Position numbers and translations under genes: made by a program
Source: Crotophaga sulcirostris
Lineage: Eukaryota; Chordata; Aves; Cuculiformes; Crotophagidae
Length of the DNA: 64,000 nucleotides
Assembly: GCA_013397455.1 (NCBI GenBank)
Contig: VYZB01000119.1
Coordinates: forward strand, 306,821-370,820
Direction of reading: 5' to 3'
Shown here: piece by piece, positions 36,901-45,660 of the stretch
How the letters are laid out: the number at the start of each line of letters is the position of its first letter
How positions within the stretch are numbered: the first letter of the stretch is position 1
The notes under the pieces: generated by a model
Told to the model about the DNA's origin: nothing
Database searches by the model: none
Seen by the model: the letters and a program-made list of their open reading frames with translations, nothing else

Positions 36901-39900
36901 TAGAAGCACAGGCGCTCAAAGCATTGCCCTAATATATCCCATGTCTAAATCTAAGTGTACTGTAGGTTTTAACAAGCAATGGCATCAGCTTATAGCATGT
37001 AGATTTTCCTGAGTCTGGAAATCTGTCCAGTTGTTTGCAAAAATCTCGGTTCCAGTTCCCACATGGTAGGATTCATAATTTCTGTTTGCTAGTCATTGCT
37101 TTTCCAGAAGGCCAAGGGGTTTTGCTTGGTTTCCCAGGAGCCTACCTCCACAATAAATGTGTAAGTATTGATTATTATTGAAAACTGCTGTTTTCGTCAT
37201 TTGAGATTGCCTTTTTCTATGAACATACTGTTAACTAGGTTTTAAAAGTAAGCCTGTCAGAGTTCCAGCTCTTCATGAAGAGGAACAAAAAGCTCAAGTG
37301 AAAGATATTGTTGTCTTTCCAAAGCACAGTGTAGGTTTTTGAAAAAATGACAGTCTCAAGTCGAGCAATGAATTTAAAATAACCATTTTCCTCTGCAGCC
37401 TTTCTTCCTTGTTGCTAAAATAGATAAAGTATACTCGCTGAACAAGACAAAATGCATTCACTGTTGAACAATTTTCATGTGAATGACTGTCCTTGAGCTA
37501 GTACAGTAATACACAGTAGATAACCATCCAATTAAGGCTTGGCGGTACTATAAGTGAGTAGCTATTATAATTTCTTTTATACCTATCCTTGTGTTGACAA
37601 ATTTTGCTATCCGAAAGCACTCCAGAATCCTGAAGGATTACTTGGGAATGAAAACCTGAAAATCAATACTGAAAGTGAACTGTAGTAATTCTGTGAAGAG
37701 GAAAGTTTGGATTTTTTTTTGAAAAAAAGAAGCTGTCTTATGTCTACATGGGTTTTGTGTGTTGTAGCATGTATATTGTATAGCATAATTGTAGTTTCTG
37801 TGTGGGTATAATTAAAAAAAAAACAACTTTATCTTTCCTCAAGTCCTCACCTAGCAGGATTAATTTATTACAGCTGTGAAGTGGCATGTTCTGAGAGTTA
37901 CAGTACACCCTGTTCTGCCTGCAATGTATATGTGGGTAATTCAGTTTCAAAAAAGGTTTCATATCAGTAGTGTTTTAAGCAATAAAGAATGTTTCTTTAG
38001 CAGTGTTCTAAGTATTTTCCAGTTCATTATAGGTAGTAGGTACCTTATCTTTAAAGTGTAGGGTGTCTGTGTTTGAATGAAATAGGCATGAAAGGTAGCT
38101 AATCAGGAAGATAAAATCCTACCCACCTACAGTCTGTTCTTTCTGAGTGAAGAATGCTATTTGGTTTACTCAATTTTGCAGCATTTTGCTGTTTTTTTAC
38201 GGGTTGGGTACAGGCTTTCAAGTATTGCAAGTGTCACTAGCAGTGGGAGAATCATAGTGAGTCTTACAGGGGAAAGAGGATGTTTGTACCAGATAGAAGA
38301 AACTCTCTGGAAAAACAGGGCAACTGGCAATGTCGTAGATAAGGAAAGGAAGGGAGAAGAAGCAAGCAGCACGGAAGAAGTGCAAGAGTAGAACGTAGAC
38401 ATGGGTAAGTAGATTGTACGAGGAGGGGGGATCAGGTCCTAAGTTTAATCATAGCTTGATGCAGAAGAGCTGGACTGAAAACTAAAAGAATGTTGAAATG
38501 GGCAAAAATGTGAATTGTTGAAAGACTAGAAAAGCCTAAAAACTTTACTAAATAAAATCTTCCTAATGAGTTGATTGTTTTTAATTTATTTACCAAAAAA
38601 AGTTCCTTAAGATAACCAAATAGAGAGGGGACATGAAATAAAAATAAGGATTTGAATGGAAAGGACTCCCAAAGTTGCTCATAGCTTAAAGCCAAACAAA
38701 AAGATGCTAGAATCATGGGCAACTGGGGTAAGTCTTTAAAGCTTATATTTGGTGCTAAGGGCATTGCTCAGAACGGGTAAAAGGACTAGGGATGCAGGGT
38801 TTGGGTAAGTGACTGGAAAAAAGGAGAGGAACAACATGCAGTCTCAGTTGTATTCTTAGTTTCTGAGTCAATATTACAATAGCAATTAGAAGTGGGGGAG
38901 GGGACGGGACACCACTAAAAAAATCATCTTGAGGTGTTGCAGGTAAATTCTTCTCCAGCTTATACAGGAACTTTTGGATTAATACCTGGTGCAAGCTCAG
39001 ACTTCACAAGGATCCAGGCTGTTATCCCCACTAGTTCGTGCTACTGGCAAACTCCTTACTCTTGTCCCTGCATGGATTGTATTGCTAGCTGTATTAGATA
39101 TAAATACCAATTTTGTTTCAGGTTGATCAACCTCTAATCTGTTTTTAGTAAATTTTATGTGATTAGAGAAATCCAATTTAATTTCTTACAAACAGTCAAA
39201 TGACAGAATTTTTTGATGCCATTAACCCACCAAAATCTGTTAAAATGTGGTACGTCCACCTTTATGTTTCTAATTTTTTTTTACTGGATTATTTTGTTAA
39301 ATAATAGAAATTAAAATTATTGTTTTTCAGCACATTAGTTTAAATAAGCCGTGAAAATCATCCTGAAGACCTACTGAGCAATCGCCCAGCCAATTTTCCA
39401 GCCCAACAAGCCCGCAGATGCACTGCCGGGTTAGGTTTCATCTGTGTAGGCTCCTCTTGTGCAGCAGAAGTAGGTCTCTGCTTTCCCCTGGAGTATGGGC
39501 AGAAATGCTGGGGACCTGGCTGCAGTGGCTGGGTGTTGCCTAGCAGCATTACTGCGGCAACACTCTGGGAAGCTGGTGTTACAAAGGAAAGGATGCACAC
39601 TCTTCTGAATATCTGGTATCGACAGAGTGAAGTAGAGTAGCAAAAAAACAACTTGAATGTGACTGGGTGATGGGTCCAGAGTCATCTTTTGAGCTTCCAC
39701 TCCTAATTTGAAAGGCGAGATGAAAGAGTAGAAAACAGTACATCTGCTGTCAAGACTCCCAACAAATCCATCTCAGTCAAATCAATTATATGATTCCTTA
39801 ACAAGTCTGTAATAGAAGCTTGCCATGGAGACACTACTTGAGCTGTGCAAGTATTCACTTCTAGGGTTAAGGTGGTAACAAGATCTTTTAATAAACGATC

Positions 39901-42900
39901 GTCTCCAAACTTCTTGTTCCTTACAGAATCTGTCACTCTTCCACTTCCTTTCATTCTAAACAGTGGCAAAGTAAAGGAGGACCTTGTTCACAGCAAGCCA
40001 TTACAGGTGTTATTGTCAAGGTTGTTGGACCCGTGCCTTTCTGAAGAAGGCTTTATTTGAGAGAGGAATCGGATGCTGAAATATAATGGTGTGAAGCGAC
40101 AAAAATGGAGAGAGTTATCTATAAGAATTTGCTCAGGATGGCAGCAACAGGTCTTTAGGAAATATGGAAATGAAGTAAACTTCTTTTTCTTTCACTATTT
40201 TCATGTTTTTTTGTGACAGAATTCATTTCAAGATGCTTTGTCCTCTTATTCTTTCTCCTCCTTGCAAGATAGTAGGAAGCCACGTAATTCCAGTTCTATT
40301 TGGTTGTCTTAATGTTTTCATCAGAAAAAATACATGTGACTTGAGACTGAGGCTTTGTTTTGGATGTTTTCCCCCTTTTTCCTTCTAGCACCCTTGTATG
40401 TCTTTTCTTTTTTCTTTTCTACATTTAAATTTGCTGCTTTTCTCAAAAAAAAGAAGTTGCAGTAGGAGAATTTAAGATACATGGGAAAATGCAACTCTTC
40501 ATGCCATGTTGCTTTTCAGGTCTTTGTATAAGAACTTCTACAATATATTTTATATCTTTCAGCTGTCTATACCACCTTTTTCTTACCCCATGAATATGTA
40601 GTTCTGACATGGACTTCTACCATTAATAAATCGGTTATTGTCAGCTGCTTGAAAATACACTGAAAGTGGTGAAGAGTTCCCTAGACTGAATTTGACATGT
40701 TATTTCATGAGCTTAAAATATTGGAAGTTTAGCATGTGAAATCCTATTTGTGGAATGTTATTGTTTTTCATCAATGTGCATCTACTGATTCTGTGTTAAA
40801 TGGCAAGCAATCAGAATCTTTTCCTAGGAAGGACTTGACATTAGAACACCATTTGTGTTTACACTAGCATATGAAATGGCATGATGATATTTAGGTAGAA
40901 CTGTCTTGAGTGTTTGCATCTAACATGGACTTATTAAAAGATAGCTAACATTTTAAACGTGACCCTTGGGGTTTTTCTCTAAGACCCTACTCTGCCTTGC
41001 TTACAGCTTTGCTGGACTCTAATGATTTGTACTGAGTCACCAATATGTGTGACTGAAGGGTAAAAGGACTAGGGACGCAGGGACCACTGAAAAAATCTTT
41101 TCAAAGTGTGTGTGTCTGGCTGAATTGTTTTATAAAACTTTGTCCAAGAAGGGTCAGTTGCTTATGAGAATGTGACTAAGAGAAGTGTTTTCCCATGTAA
41201 AGGTATTGGTATTTTAGACTTCTTCTCGTGGGGGAAGGGGCTGTTTTTCTGTAAATGTTCCATCTCTAGGGCAAACATGAGATTTTAGTAAGAGAGATTA
41301 TGTTTCAGAAATGTGCCTGCTCGCATTCTGGAAGAAATTCATCCAATTTGGAGGTCTGTGGCTGGAACAATCTCGGTGAATTCTCAAGGACTGAGAATAA
41401 ATGAGAATAAAAGGATGGAGAGATGGATTTGATAGAGTCTGTAAGAGAGCTGTGATGAACTCGAAATAGGAACTAGGAGTGAATGATGCTCCAGGTGTTG
41501 GAGGTCTTTGATTTCTGTTCAACCCATGGAATACAATCCGATAAAGCTGACTGGAGGTGGTGTGACTACAAACAAATTAAAATTGTCCCATGGATGAGGG
41601 AGCAGGGTGCTGCTCTGGAGAAATGAAGTTTCTCCCTGCCTTTGCCACAGGATTCCCCTGTTGTAAGGGAGATACCTGGAACAGAGTGGTCACCCTGTGT
41701 CTGACCCTTATTTACTGGCTGTCCTGCTTGATACCCACAAGGCTGAACTGCAGGATTCCCAAGTTCTCTGTTAAACCAATTTGAGATCCAAGGCATGCAA
41801 GATTAGGAGATGCTTACTTCAGAGTGTTGTCTGTAAAAGTGGAGTGATGGTACTCCCATACCTCATTAGGGTGCTGCAGGAATACATCTGTTTCTTGACA
41901 TGAGATGAAAGTACAGAAAAGGAAACTTAAGCATTTTAAGTTCAGAAGAATCAATAAAGAATCGGGTCAGACACTGCAAAGAAAAATAAATATTGAATAA
42001 CTGCTCACTAATTGAGTAGCATCAAACTGTGCTCTGAATAAATGAGGAATACAAGGGGGAAGCTAGTATTTTAATGTTTATTTAACCAATGATTTTATAC
42101 AGATGTGCAGAAAGGCTGCAATGAGTTTGGAGTAGTAATCTTCATTCTGATGCCTCCTAATTTTTTGAGGGTGTAATTTTGCAGCCTTAATGTTGAAGAG
42201 TTTTTTTGTGTGACTTGAATATACAGACTTTTTTAAGTAATTATAGTTATTTAGATAATTTATTTGAAGACAGGGCTGTTCTTTGTGATGGACAAATGGT
42301 GAGAACAGCACTCCTCTCAAAATTTGAACACGTATCTTGTTGAATTAGGTTCTGGGGCAATGCAGAAGGAGGACTGAGATGTGCAGCCACGCTTTTCTTT
42401 GAAGCACTTTACACAGTGTGGCAAGTTCAGCAGTGGCTTTTGTGTAGTGTATCCTGAAAGGATTTGTAGTGGGCTCCCCAAATGCCAGTTGGATGGAACT
42501 GCTTTTTATGAGTGTTTGAGCACTACGCAGTGGAACACAGCAACTAATGCCCATGAGAGGTGTGTCTAAGAAAAATTGGCCTGTTGTGCTGAACCATGAT
42601 TAAGCTGTGCAGAAATCAGCTGTACAAATCTCTTGTGACCCAGGGCTTGTGTGACTAATGATGCCAATGGTAAATCACTCTGTTACAGACCTAAATGTTT
42701 CAGGAGAATGTCTTCATAAAGAAGAAATCTGATGTGGGAGTGTATGAGGAAAATATCTTTTACTTGAGGAAAGAAAACAGATAAGGAGGATGTGCTCTGT
42801 GCAGGAGGCTGTTGTCTGTAGACTTGTGGCCTCGCTTGCTAAAGAGTTTGTGTGGTGGACACAGGAGAAGATTGTAAGAAGAGGAGGAATTCATTGCATA

Positions 42901-44581
42901 GTAAAGGCAGGACTCTGAGGTCATTGGGAGCTTGGTGGTGTGCAGCAATTGTTCTGCTGAAGACTCAAAGCTTTACAATTGCTGTAGGTGGCAGCTGGAT
43001 GAATTGATGGTTCCCGGGGTACTGGGAGCAGCACTTGGGGAGTACGCTGAAGTTTCTGTTCATGGGCTAAACTACAAACAAGAAAAAAGCCTATGGCTAA
43101 AAAGGTGTTGATCTAAACCAGACTGTTTGATGCTATTTTATTCTTTTCAGTTAAAACTAAATTTAGAAAATGAAAATGGTGTTTTCCTGTTCCAGAAACA
43201 GGACTGTTAGATTTTGAAAATGTCATATGCATGGGATTTGATGAACTTTCTTTTAAAAGCCTAAATTCACAAAAACATACATTGTAACTGAGTTGTGTGT
43301 TGATGGCAAGAAGAGAAGCCCTTCCTGGTTTTTGTTACCTTCTTCACATAGCACCATGTGAGAATTTCATGCTCAGATGTGCATCCCAGCCTTGTAATCA
43401 CTTTTAAGCAGTAAGAAGTGATCATGGGTGAATGCAGTTACCAGGAGTCTTGCATTCCAAAATCCTGGAGTATAAATTACTTACAACACCCAGCAATCTG
43501 TAGGTTTCCCATTGCTGCATTTCCCCATGACTATTTCACCAGCCTAATTAAATTATTTTCTCATCTTACTCTTTCCAAATGCTGTAAACAATTAGAGTTT
43601 ATAGAGGAAAAAGTAAATTAAAAGCAATTTACAGTCAAACTTCTGTGGCCTTTCTGTGGCGTTTTGAAGAAGGGGAGGTCTCTTTGTGCTTGTCTGAGAT
43701 AACAGATCCAGCTGCAAAAACCAGTGCAGCTTGCAACTTCCTTTGATGATGGGGTAGTTGAATGTTCTAGATGAGCATGAAAAACACTTAGAAGTCTAAT
43801 GTAGAGAGGTGCATCTCTGGTGCTTTTCATGCACTGTCAAAAGTAGAGGCAGAAACCTAATCCACTTGTATGGAAGGTTTGTCAGAGTGTGACTCCGGGA
43901 GGTCCACCACAAACACAATTCACTTGGCTGCTGCACTTTTCTCACTGACAAGCTGGAAGGGGTCAGACTCTTGGAATGATGCCTGGCTGGAAGCGTAACA
44001 AGATGTTCTGTATGGAGCCAGCTTTCTGAACTCTACCCTCTTTACAAAATAAGTTCTGTCCTAACAACCAGAGGGAATATAATAGTTCCCTCGGAAAGGC
44101 ATTTCAAGTTTAACTGAAAGTGGTATTGATAAGGGATAGGGGGAAGTTTATTGGAATATGTTTGGTATCCTATCATCAAGACCATTTGCAAACAGTCTTT
44201 TGAATAGGGTTCCTGCCAACTGTGGTGTTAGAAAGGGACAGTTGGCTGAAATGTTTCACTTCAAATGACTAAAGGAAAGCTTTCCCTAAATACTGATACA
44301 CCAAAATTCATAGATGCTGGATTAATTATGTTACTGGAAGAAACTGTGGAAGCATTGCTTGAGAAGATAATTCACTGTGAGAGTCAAAGTAAGCCTTTTC
44401 TTTCTTCTCCTGGCAGGTCCCAATCCATCAAAATCTGAAAGAGCTCCTCGCCATCCGGACGGAGCTTCAGAAGAAGGTGGAAGATTTGCAGCGGGAAGCT
44501 GCTACACGATCCATTTCTTCCTCCTCTGACAGAGGTTCGTCTCCCTCCCATTCAGCCACGCCAGTGCACACCTCTGTGTGA
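9827..44581 (+). CDS. MTMR1: MTMR1 (myotubularin-related protein 1), exons 2-15
   Basis: A 3-phosphoinositide phosphatase acting on PI3P and PI(3,5)P2, paralogous to MTM1. Coding exons: 9827-9932, 16211-16286, 17131-17225, 17455-17562, 17971-18072, 18765-18848, 19477-19626, 20341-20529, 21023-21208, 24294-24500, 25414-25506, 30445-30558, 31970-32146, 44417-44581. Together they give 1852 nt, about 616 codons plus stop, joining without a frame break; mammalian MTMR1 is about 665 residues, so about 50 residues (exon 1, in the gap) are missing. Domains in order: PH-GRAM (exons 3-6), phosphatase (exons 8-14) with the active-site loop [11 protein letters not shown], a coiled coil and a Ser-rich tail ending HTSV, a class I PDZ ligand. 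The conserved catalytic Cys and Arg suggest an active enzyme, unlike the pseudophosphatase myotubularins. Confidence 0.96.
11002..11120. repeat. Unidentified ~120-bp duplicated sequence, copy 2
   Basis: Partner of 7991-8113; the identical 21-nt run is 11050-11070. Lies in MTMR1 intron 2. On the minus strand the frame through the homologous part stays open in both copies, which may be chance. Confidence 0.85.
11677..11707 (+). CDS. MTMR1: Candidate 31-nt poison exon in MTMR1 intron 2
   Basis: Acceptor TGCGTTTAG at 11668-11676 and donor GTAGGG at 11708 bracket 31 nt. Read in frame from exon 2 it gives three codons and then TAA, so inclusion would truncate the protein and probably trigger decay of the mRNA. 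The splice sites are fair; nothing else supports it, and chance occurrence in a 6-kb intron is a real possibility. Confidence 0.2.
12584..12607 (+). CDS. MTMR1: Candidate 24-nt cassette microexon of MTMR1
   Basis: Exactly eight codons (VYRRPVIR) between CAG at 12581-12583 and a good donor GTAAGA at 12608. A CTAAC branch-like motif sits immediately upstream in a T-rich region. Both neighbours, exon 2 and exon 3, meet at a codon boundary, so insertion keeps the frame. The peptide is strongly basic. It fits one of the alternatively spliced exons known between exons 2 and 3 of mammalian MTMR1, but orthology of this particular exon was not tested. Confidence 0.55.
14800..14850 (+). CDS. MTMR1: Candidate 51-nt cassette exon of MTMR1
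   Basis: Seventeen codons without stop ([17 protein letters not shown]), acidic and hydrophilic. The acceptor is preceded by a long pyrimidine-rich tract (about 14722-14780) and ends TGCAG; the donor is weak (GTGGCA), typical of regulated exons. Length is a multiple of three and phase is 0-0, so it fits between exon 2 and exon 3 either alone or after the 24-nt exon. Three YGCY motifs (TGCT 14761, TGCC 14772, TGCC 14783) lie just upstream, the type bound by MBNL proteins. Confidence 0.6.
16211..16286 (+). CDS. MTMR1: MTMR1 exon 3
   Basis: 76 nt, starts on a codon boundary with [20 protein letters not shown] and ends one base into the Ala codon that exon 4 completes. Acceptor TTTCTGCCAG; donor GTAAGC at 16287. 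It opens the PH-GRAM domain. Confidence 0.95.
16287..17130 (+). other. MTMR1: MTMR1 intron 3
   Basis: AT-rich intron with one GC-rich island of about 120 nt at 16800-16925. That patch contains a perfect 8-bp inverted repeat with a 2-nt loop (16895-16912, GCTCAGCA / TGCTGAGC). The patch could be an old repeat remnant; no family was recognised. Confidence 0.6.
17131..17225 (+). CDS. MTMR1: MTMR1 exon 4
   Basis: 95 nt; completes the split Ala codon and encodes [20 protein letters not shown] and [11 protein letters not shown], the core beta strands of the PH-GRAM domain, which binds phosphoinositides. Donor GTAAGA at 17226, acceptor TTTTCCAG. Right after the donor lies a short direct duplication. 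Confidence 0.96.
17228..17265 (+). repeat. Short direct tandem duplication after the exon 4 donor
   Basis: The unit CTATCTATCTACACAT occurs twice with a 2-nt spacer, beginning 2 nt after the splice donor consensus. Looks like a slippage duplication of CTAT units. Confidence 0.8.
17455..17562 (+). CDS. MTMR1: MTMR1 exon 5
   Basis: 108 nt, 36 codons, [20 protein letters not shown] then the block [14 protein letters not shown], still within PH-GRAM. Acceptor ATTTCAG, donor GTATGG at 17563 (weaker than average). Phase 0 on both sides. Confidence 0.96.
17971..18072 (+). CDS. MTMR1: MTMR1 exon 6
   Basis: 102 nt, 34 codons, [20 protein letters not shown] to AFPVSNGL, the end of the PH-GRAM domain and its linker. 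Acceptor TTTTTGACAG, donor GTAAGT. Phase 0-0. Confidence 0.96.
18765..18848 (+). CDS. MTMR1: MTMR1 exon 7
   Basis: 84 nt, 28 codons, [20 protein letters not shown] to EYKRQ. It links PH-GRAM to the phosphatase domain. Acceptor TTGTCTTTAG, donor GTAAGT at 18849. Confidence 0.96.
19477..19626 (+). CDS. MTMR1: MTMR1 exon 8
   Basis: 150 nt, 50 codons, [20 protein letters not shown] through [20 protein letters not shown] to RVP. It begins the phosphatase domain proper. Acceptor CATACAG, donor GTAAGT at 19627. Confidence 0.97.
20341..20529 (+). CDS. MTMR1: MTMR1 exon 9
   Basis: 189 nt, 63 codons. It holds the highly conserved [20 protein letters not shown], then the block [20 protein letters not shown] and [11 protein letters not shown]. 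Acceptor TTATTCCAG, donor GTAGGT at 20530. Confidence 0.97.
21023..21208 (+). CDS. MTMR1: MTMR1 exon 10
   Basis: 186 nt, 62 codons, [40 protein letters not shown], ending HWLEYIR. Acceptor AATGACAG, donor GTAAAA at 21209 (weak at +5/+6). The segment NIHVMRESL is a family signature. Confidence 0.97.
21209..24293 (+). other. MTMR1: MTMR1 intron 10
   Basis: 3.1-kb AT-rich intron preceding the catalytic exon. It ends in a T-rich acceptor. No exon, RNA gene or recognised repeat was seen. Confidence 0.7.
24294..24500 (+). CDS. MTMR1: MTMR1 exon 11, catalytic CX5R exon
   Basis: 207 nt, 69 codons. It carries the phosphatase signature [20 protein letters not shown]: nucleophilic Cys codon 24363-24365, phosphate-binding Arg codon 24381-24383, and the two Asp residues of the loop that give myotubularins their preference for 3-phosphoinositides. 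All key residues are present, so the enzyme should be active. Acceptor TTTTTAAG, donor GTAAGC at 24501. Confidence 0.98.
24501..25413 (+). other. MTMR1: MTMR1 intron 11
   Basis: AT-rich intron containing a short antisense CR1 fragment at about 25000-25170. Otherwise nothing recognised. Confidence 0.7.
24995..25170 (-). mobile_element. CR1 LINE fragment (C-terminal coding part)
   Basis: On the minus strand it reads [20 protein letters not shown] followed by [20 protein letters not shown], the familiar CR1 ORF2 tail ([25 protein letters not shown]). Only the last part of the reverse-transcriptase ORF remains; 5' truncated and mutated, inactive. Antisense to MTMR1. Borders are approximate. Confidence 0.85.
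25414..25506 (+). CDS. MTMR1: MTMR1 exon 12
   Basis: 93 nt, 31 codons, [20 protein letters not shown] then [11 protein letters not shown]. The [13 protein letters not shown] block is near invariant among active myotubularins. Acceptor GACTTTCAG, donor GTAAGA at 25507. Confidence 0.97.
25507..30444 (+). other. MTMR1: MTMR1 intron 12
   Basis: 4.9-kb AT-rich intron without recognisable exons or transposons. Contains small A/T simple repeats such as (AAAT)n near 26625 and a G-run patch near 26824-26840. Confidence 0.7.
30445..30558 (+). CDS. MTMR1: MTMR1 exon 13
   Basis: 114 nt, 38 codons, [20 protein letters not shown] then [18 protein letters not shown]. Same length and phase as the MTM1 exon at 847-960, with which it is clearly paralogous. 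Acceptor TATTTCAG, donor GTAAGT at 30559. Confidence 0.97.
30559..31969 (+). other. MTMR1: MTMR1 intron 13
   Basis: AT-rich intron containing a perfect 23-bp tandem duplication (31711-31756). Nothing else recognised. Confidence 0.7.
31711..31756 (+). repeat. Perfect 23-bp tandem duplication
   Basis: A 23-nt unit beginning GTGTCTCTAAAAATAATA is present twice back to back with no mismatch, which suggests a recent slippage event in MTMR1 intron 13. Confidence 0.9.
31970..32146 (+). CDS. MTMR1: MTMR1 exon 14
   Basis: 177 nt, 59 codons, [20 protein letters not shown] to [19 protein letters not shown]. Same length and phase as MTM1 exon 1311-1487. Acceptor TTCTATCAG, donor GTATGA at 32147. It ends the phosphatase region. 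Confidence 0.97.
33600..34450 (-). mobile_element. CR1 non-LTR retrotransposon, 5' truncated and frameshifted
   Basis: Minus-strand frames encode the reverse-transcriptase C-terminal half: [20 protein letters not shown], the block [20 protein letters not shown], and the catalytic-site region [10 protein letters not shown] containing FADD. The frame breaks near 33900-33930 and continues in another frame with [15 protein letters not shown] and [18 protein letters not shown], the usual CR1 ending. It has no 5' half, so it is a dead copy. Inserted antisense to MTMR1. Ends are approximate because both flanks are degraded. Confidence 0.92.
38775..38935. repeat. Dispersed repeat copy A (unidentified)
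   Basis: The first 25 nt (38775-38799) match 41058-41082 with one difference, and the segment at about 38905-38930 matches the continuation at 41080-41100. Copy A therefore looks like the longer form and copy B like an internal deletion of about 110 nt. No known family recognised. Confidence 0.5.
41058..41110. repeat. Dispersed repeat copy B (unidentified)
   Basis: Partner of the sequence at 38775-38935: 24 of 25 bases identical at the left end (GGGTAAAAGGACTAGGGA, then CGCAGGG), then a short matching stretch around ACCACT and a run of A. Both copies lie in the same orientation in MTMR1 intron 14. Confidence 0.5.
44417..44581 (+). CDS. MTMR1: MTMR1 terminal coding exon 15
   Basis: 165 nt including the stop TGA (44579-44581). 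It encodes [20 protein letters not shown], the rest of a coiled coil ([11 protein letters not shown]), a Ser-rich tail ([14 protein letters not shown]) and the C terminus VHTSV. The coiled coil mediates self-association in this family and HTSV fits a class I PDZ ligand. Acceptor CTCCTGGCAG. Confidence 0.97.
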   Translation, partial: VPIHQNLKELLAIRTELQKKVEDLQREAATRSISSSSDRGSSPSHSATPVHTSV

Positions 44582-45660
44582 TGTGTAACAAAAGCCATGT
44601 GAAAAAAAATTTGTGTCAGGTAATACAGAGAGGAAGGTGAAATGCTTTTCCCATCACAAAAGGATTGTGAGTGACTTGTAATTGCTATGATCTACATGCC
44701 TTACTCTGTGTCTGGTATTATCATGATGAGGCCAAAAAGAGCTTCAATAGATGTGATGTATTTTCTTGTTGGCAGTTCCCACATGTGTTTTGACATCTCT
44801 AGCTAAATCACCAATTGTGAAATTAAACTTTGTTTTGAGCAACTAACAATTTAACCATCCTAAAAAGGAACCCATCTGCCAAGCAGACAGAAAAATGCCT
44901 CTCACACTGCCGAGGGTACCATGCCTGGTTAAGAGAATCTGATTAAATGCCATGTGATGCTTACACAGAACACAGAATATTTTCCTTATTTCACTCAGTA
45001 TATATATATTTTTTTTGCTAGAGCAATTTATTTTTTTTAGGTAATTAATGCACTTGGAAATTGATTTTAAAATAAATGTTTTCCAGTGTAGTCAGTTTTA
45101 CATTTTGACTAAATATGCCATTAAAAGTGGGTGAAGTTAAGCTGGATTTATCAAGTATACCACACTGACTTGTATGATGTAATATATTTGGTAAAGCATG
45201 TATTTTAGGTTTTTTAATGCCTTTTGTACAAGTTGAAATGAGGTCTTTTGACTGTTTAGCTTATTGTTCAGTTTCAGCCTCCTGAGCAAGGGGTAAACTT
45301 GTTCATGTCAGTCTTGTACAAAGTAAAAGTTTGTTTTCTAGCAAATGGTAATATTTGGGGTTGGAATGACACCCAGCTGTGTAAATTGTATAGTCTGTAT
45401 AGCTCCACATTTTGTTAAGCATGTTTTGTTTTAAAGTGTACACACAAAATGCAAAGCTGTGTCCATTTCTATACATGTGTATGTGATGTTAAACATATGC
45501 ATAATTCCATACTTTTAAGCTGTAAATTCGGAAAATGGATCCTACCTGTCCAAGCTGTTTTGGAGACCTTAACTTGTAATGACTTTGTTTGACAAGGTTT
45601 TTAAATAATATGATCTAATTGGTTTTCTTGAAATAAAGCCTCTTGGCTTTTTGTCTTTTT
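44582..45660 (+). other. MTMR1: MTMR1 3' UTR (to proximal poly(A))
   Basis: About 1.07 kb after the stop to the region just past a strong AATAAA at 45632-45637, which is followed by T/G-rich sequence (TCTTGGCTTTTTGTC). An earlier AATAAA lies at 45071-45076. A more distal AATAAA at 48029-48034 leaves room for a longer form. Confidence 0.7.
45632..45637 (+). terminator. MTMR1: Probable main poly(A) signal of MTMR1
   Basis: AATAAA in the context GAAATAAAGCC, followed within 30 nt by a T-rich downstream element. Best-looking signal after the stop codon. Confidence 0.65.

Larger units (their letters stand above)
32147..44416 (+). other. MTMR1: MTMR1 intron 14
   Basis: 12.3-kb intron, the longest in the gene. 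It contains an antisense CR1 element (about 33600-34450) and a partial internal sequence duplication (38775-38935 and 41058-41110). A somewhat GC-richer patch at 39380-39600 has no identified content. No exon with a coding match was found, so exon 14 joins directly to exon 15. Confidence 0.75.

Noticed and set aside
39703..39969. 88-codon minus-strand frame with protein-like composition ([17 protein letters not shown])
   Set aside because: Considered as a transposon or gene remnant, but length is within chance for 64 kb in six frames, it starts at TTG, there is a stop close upstream, and no family was recognised.
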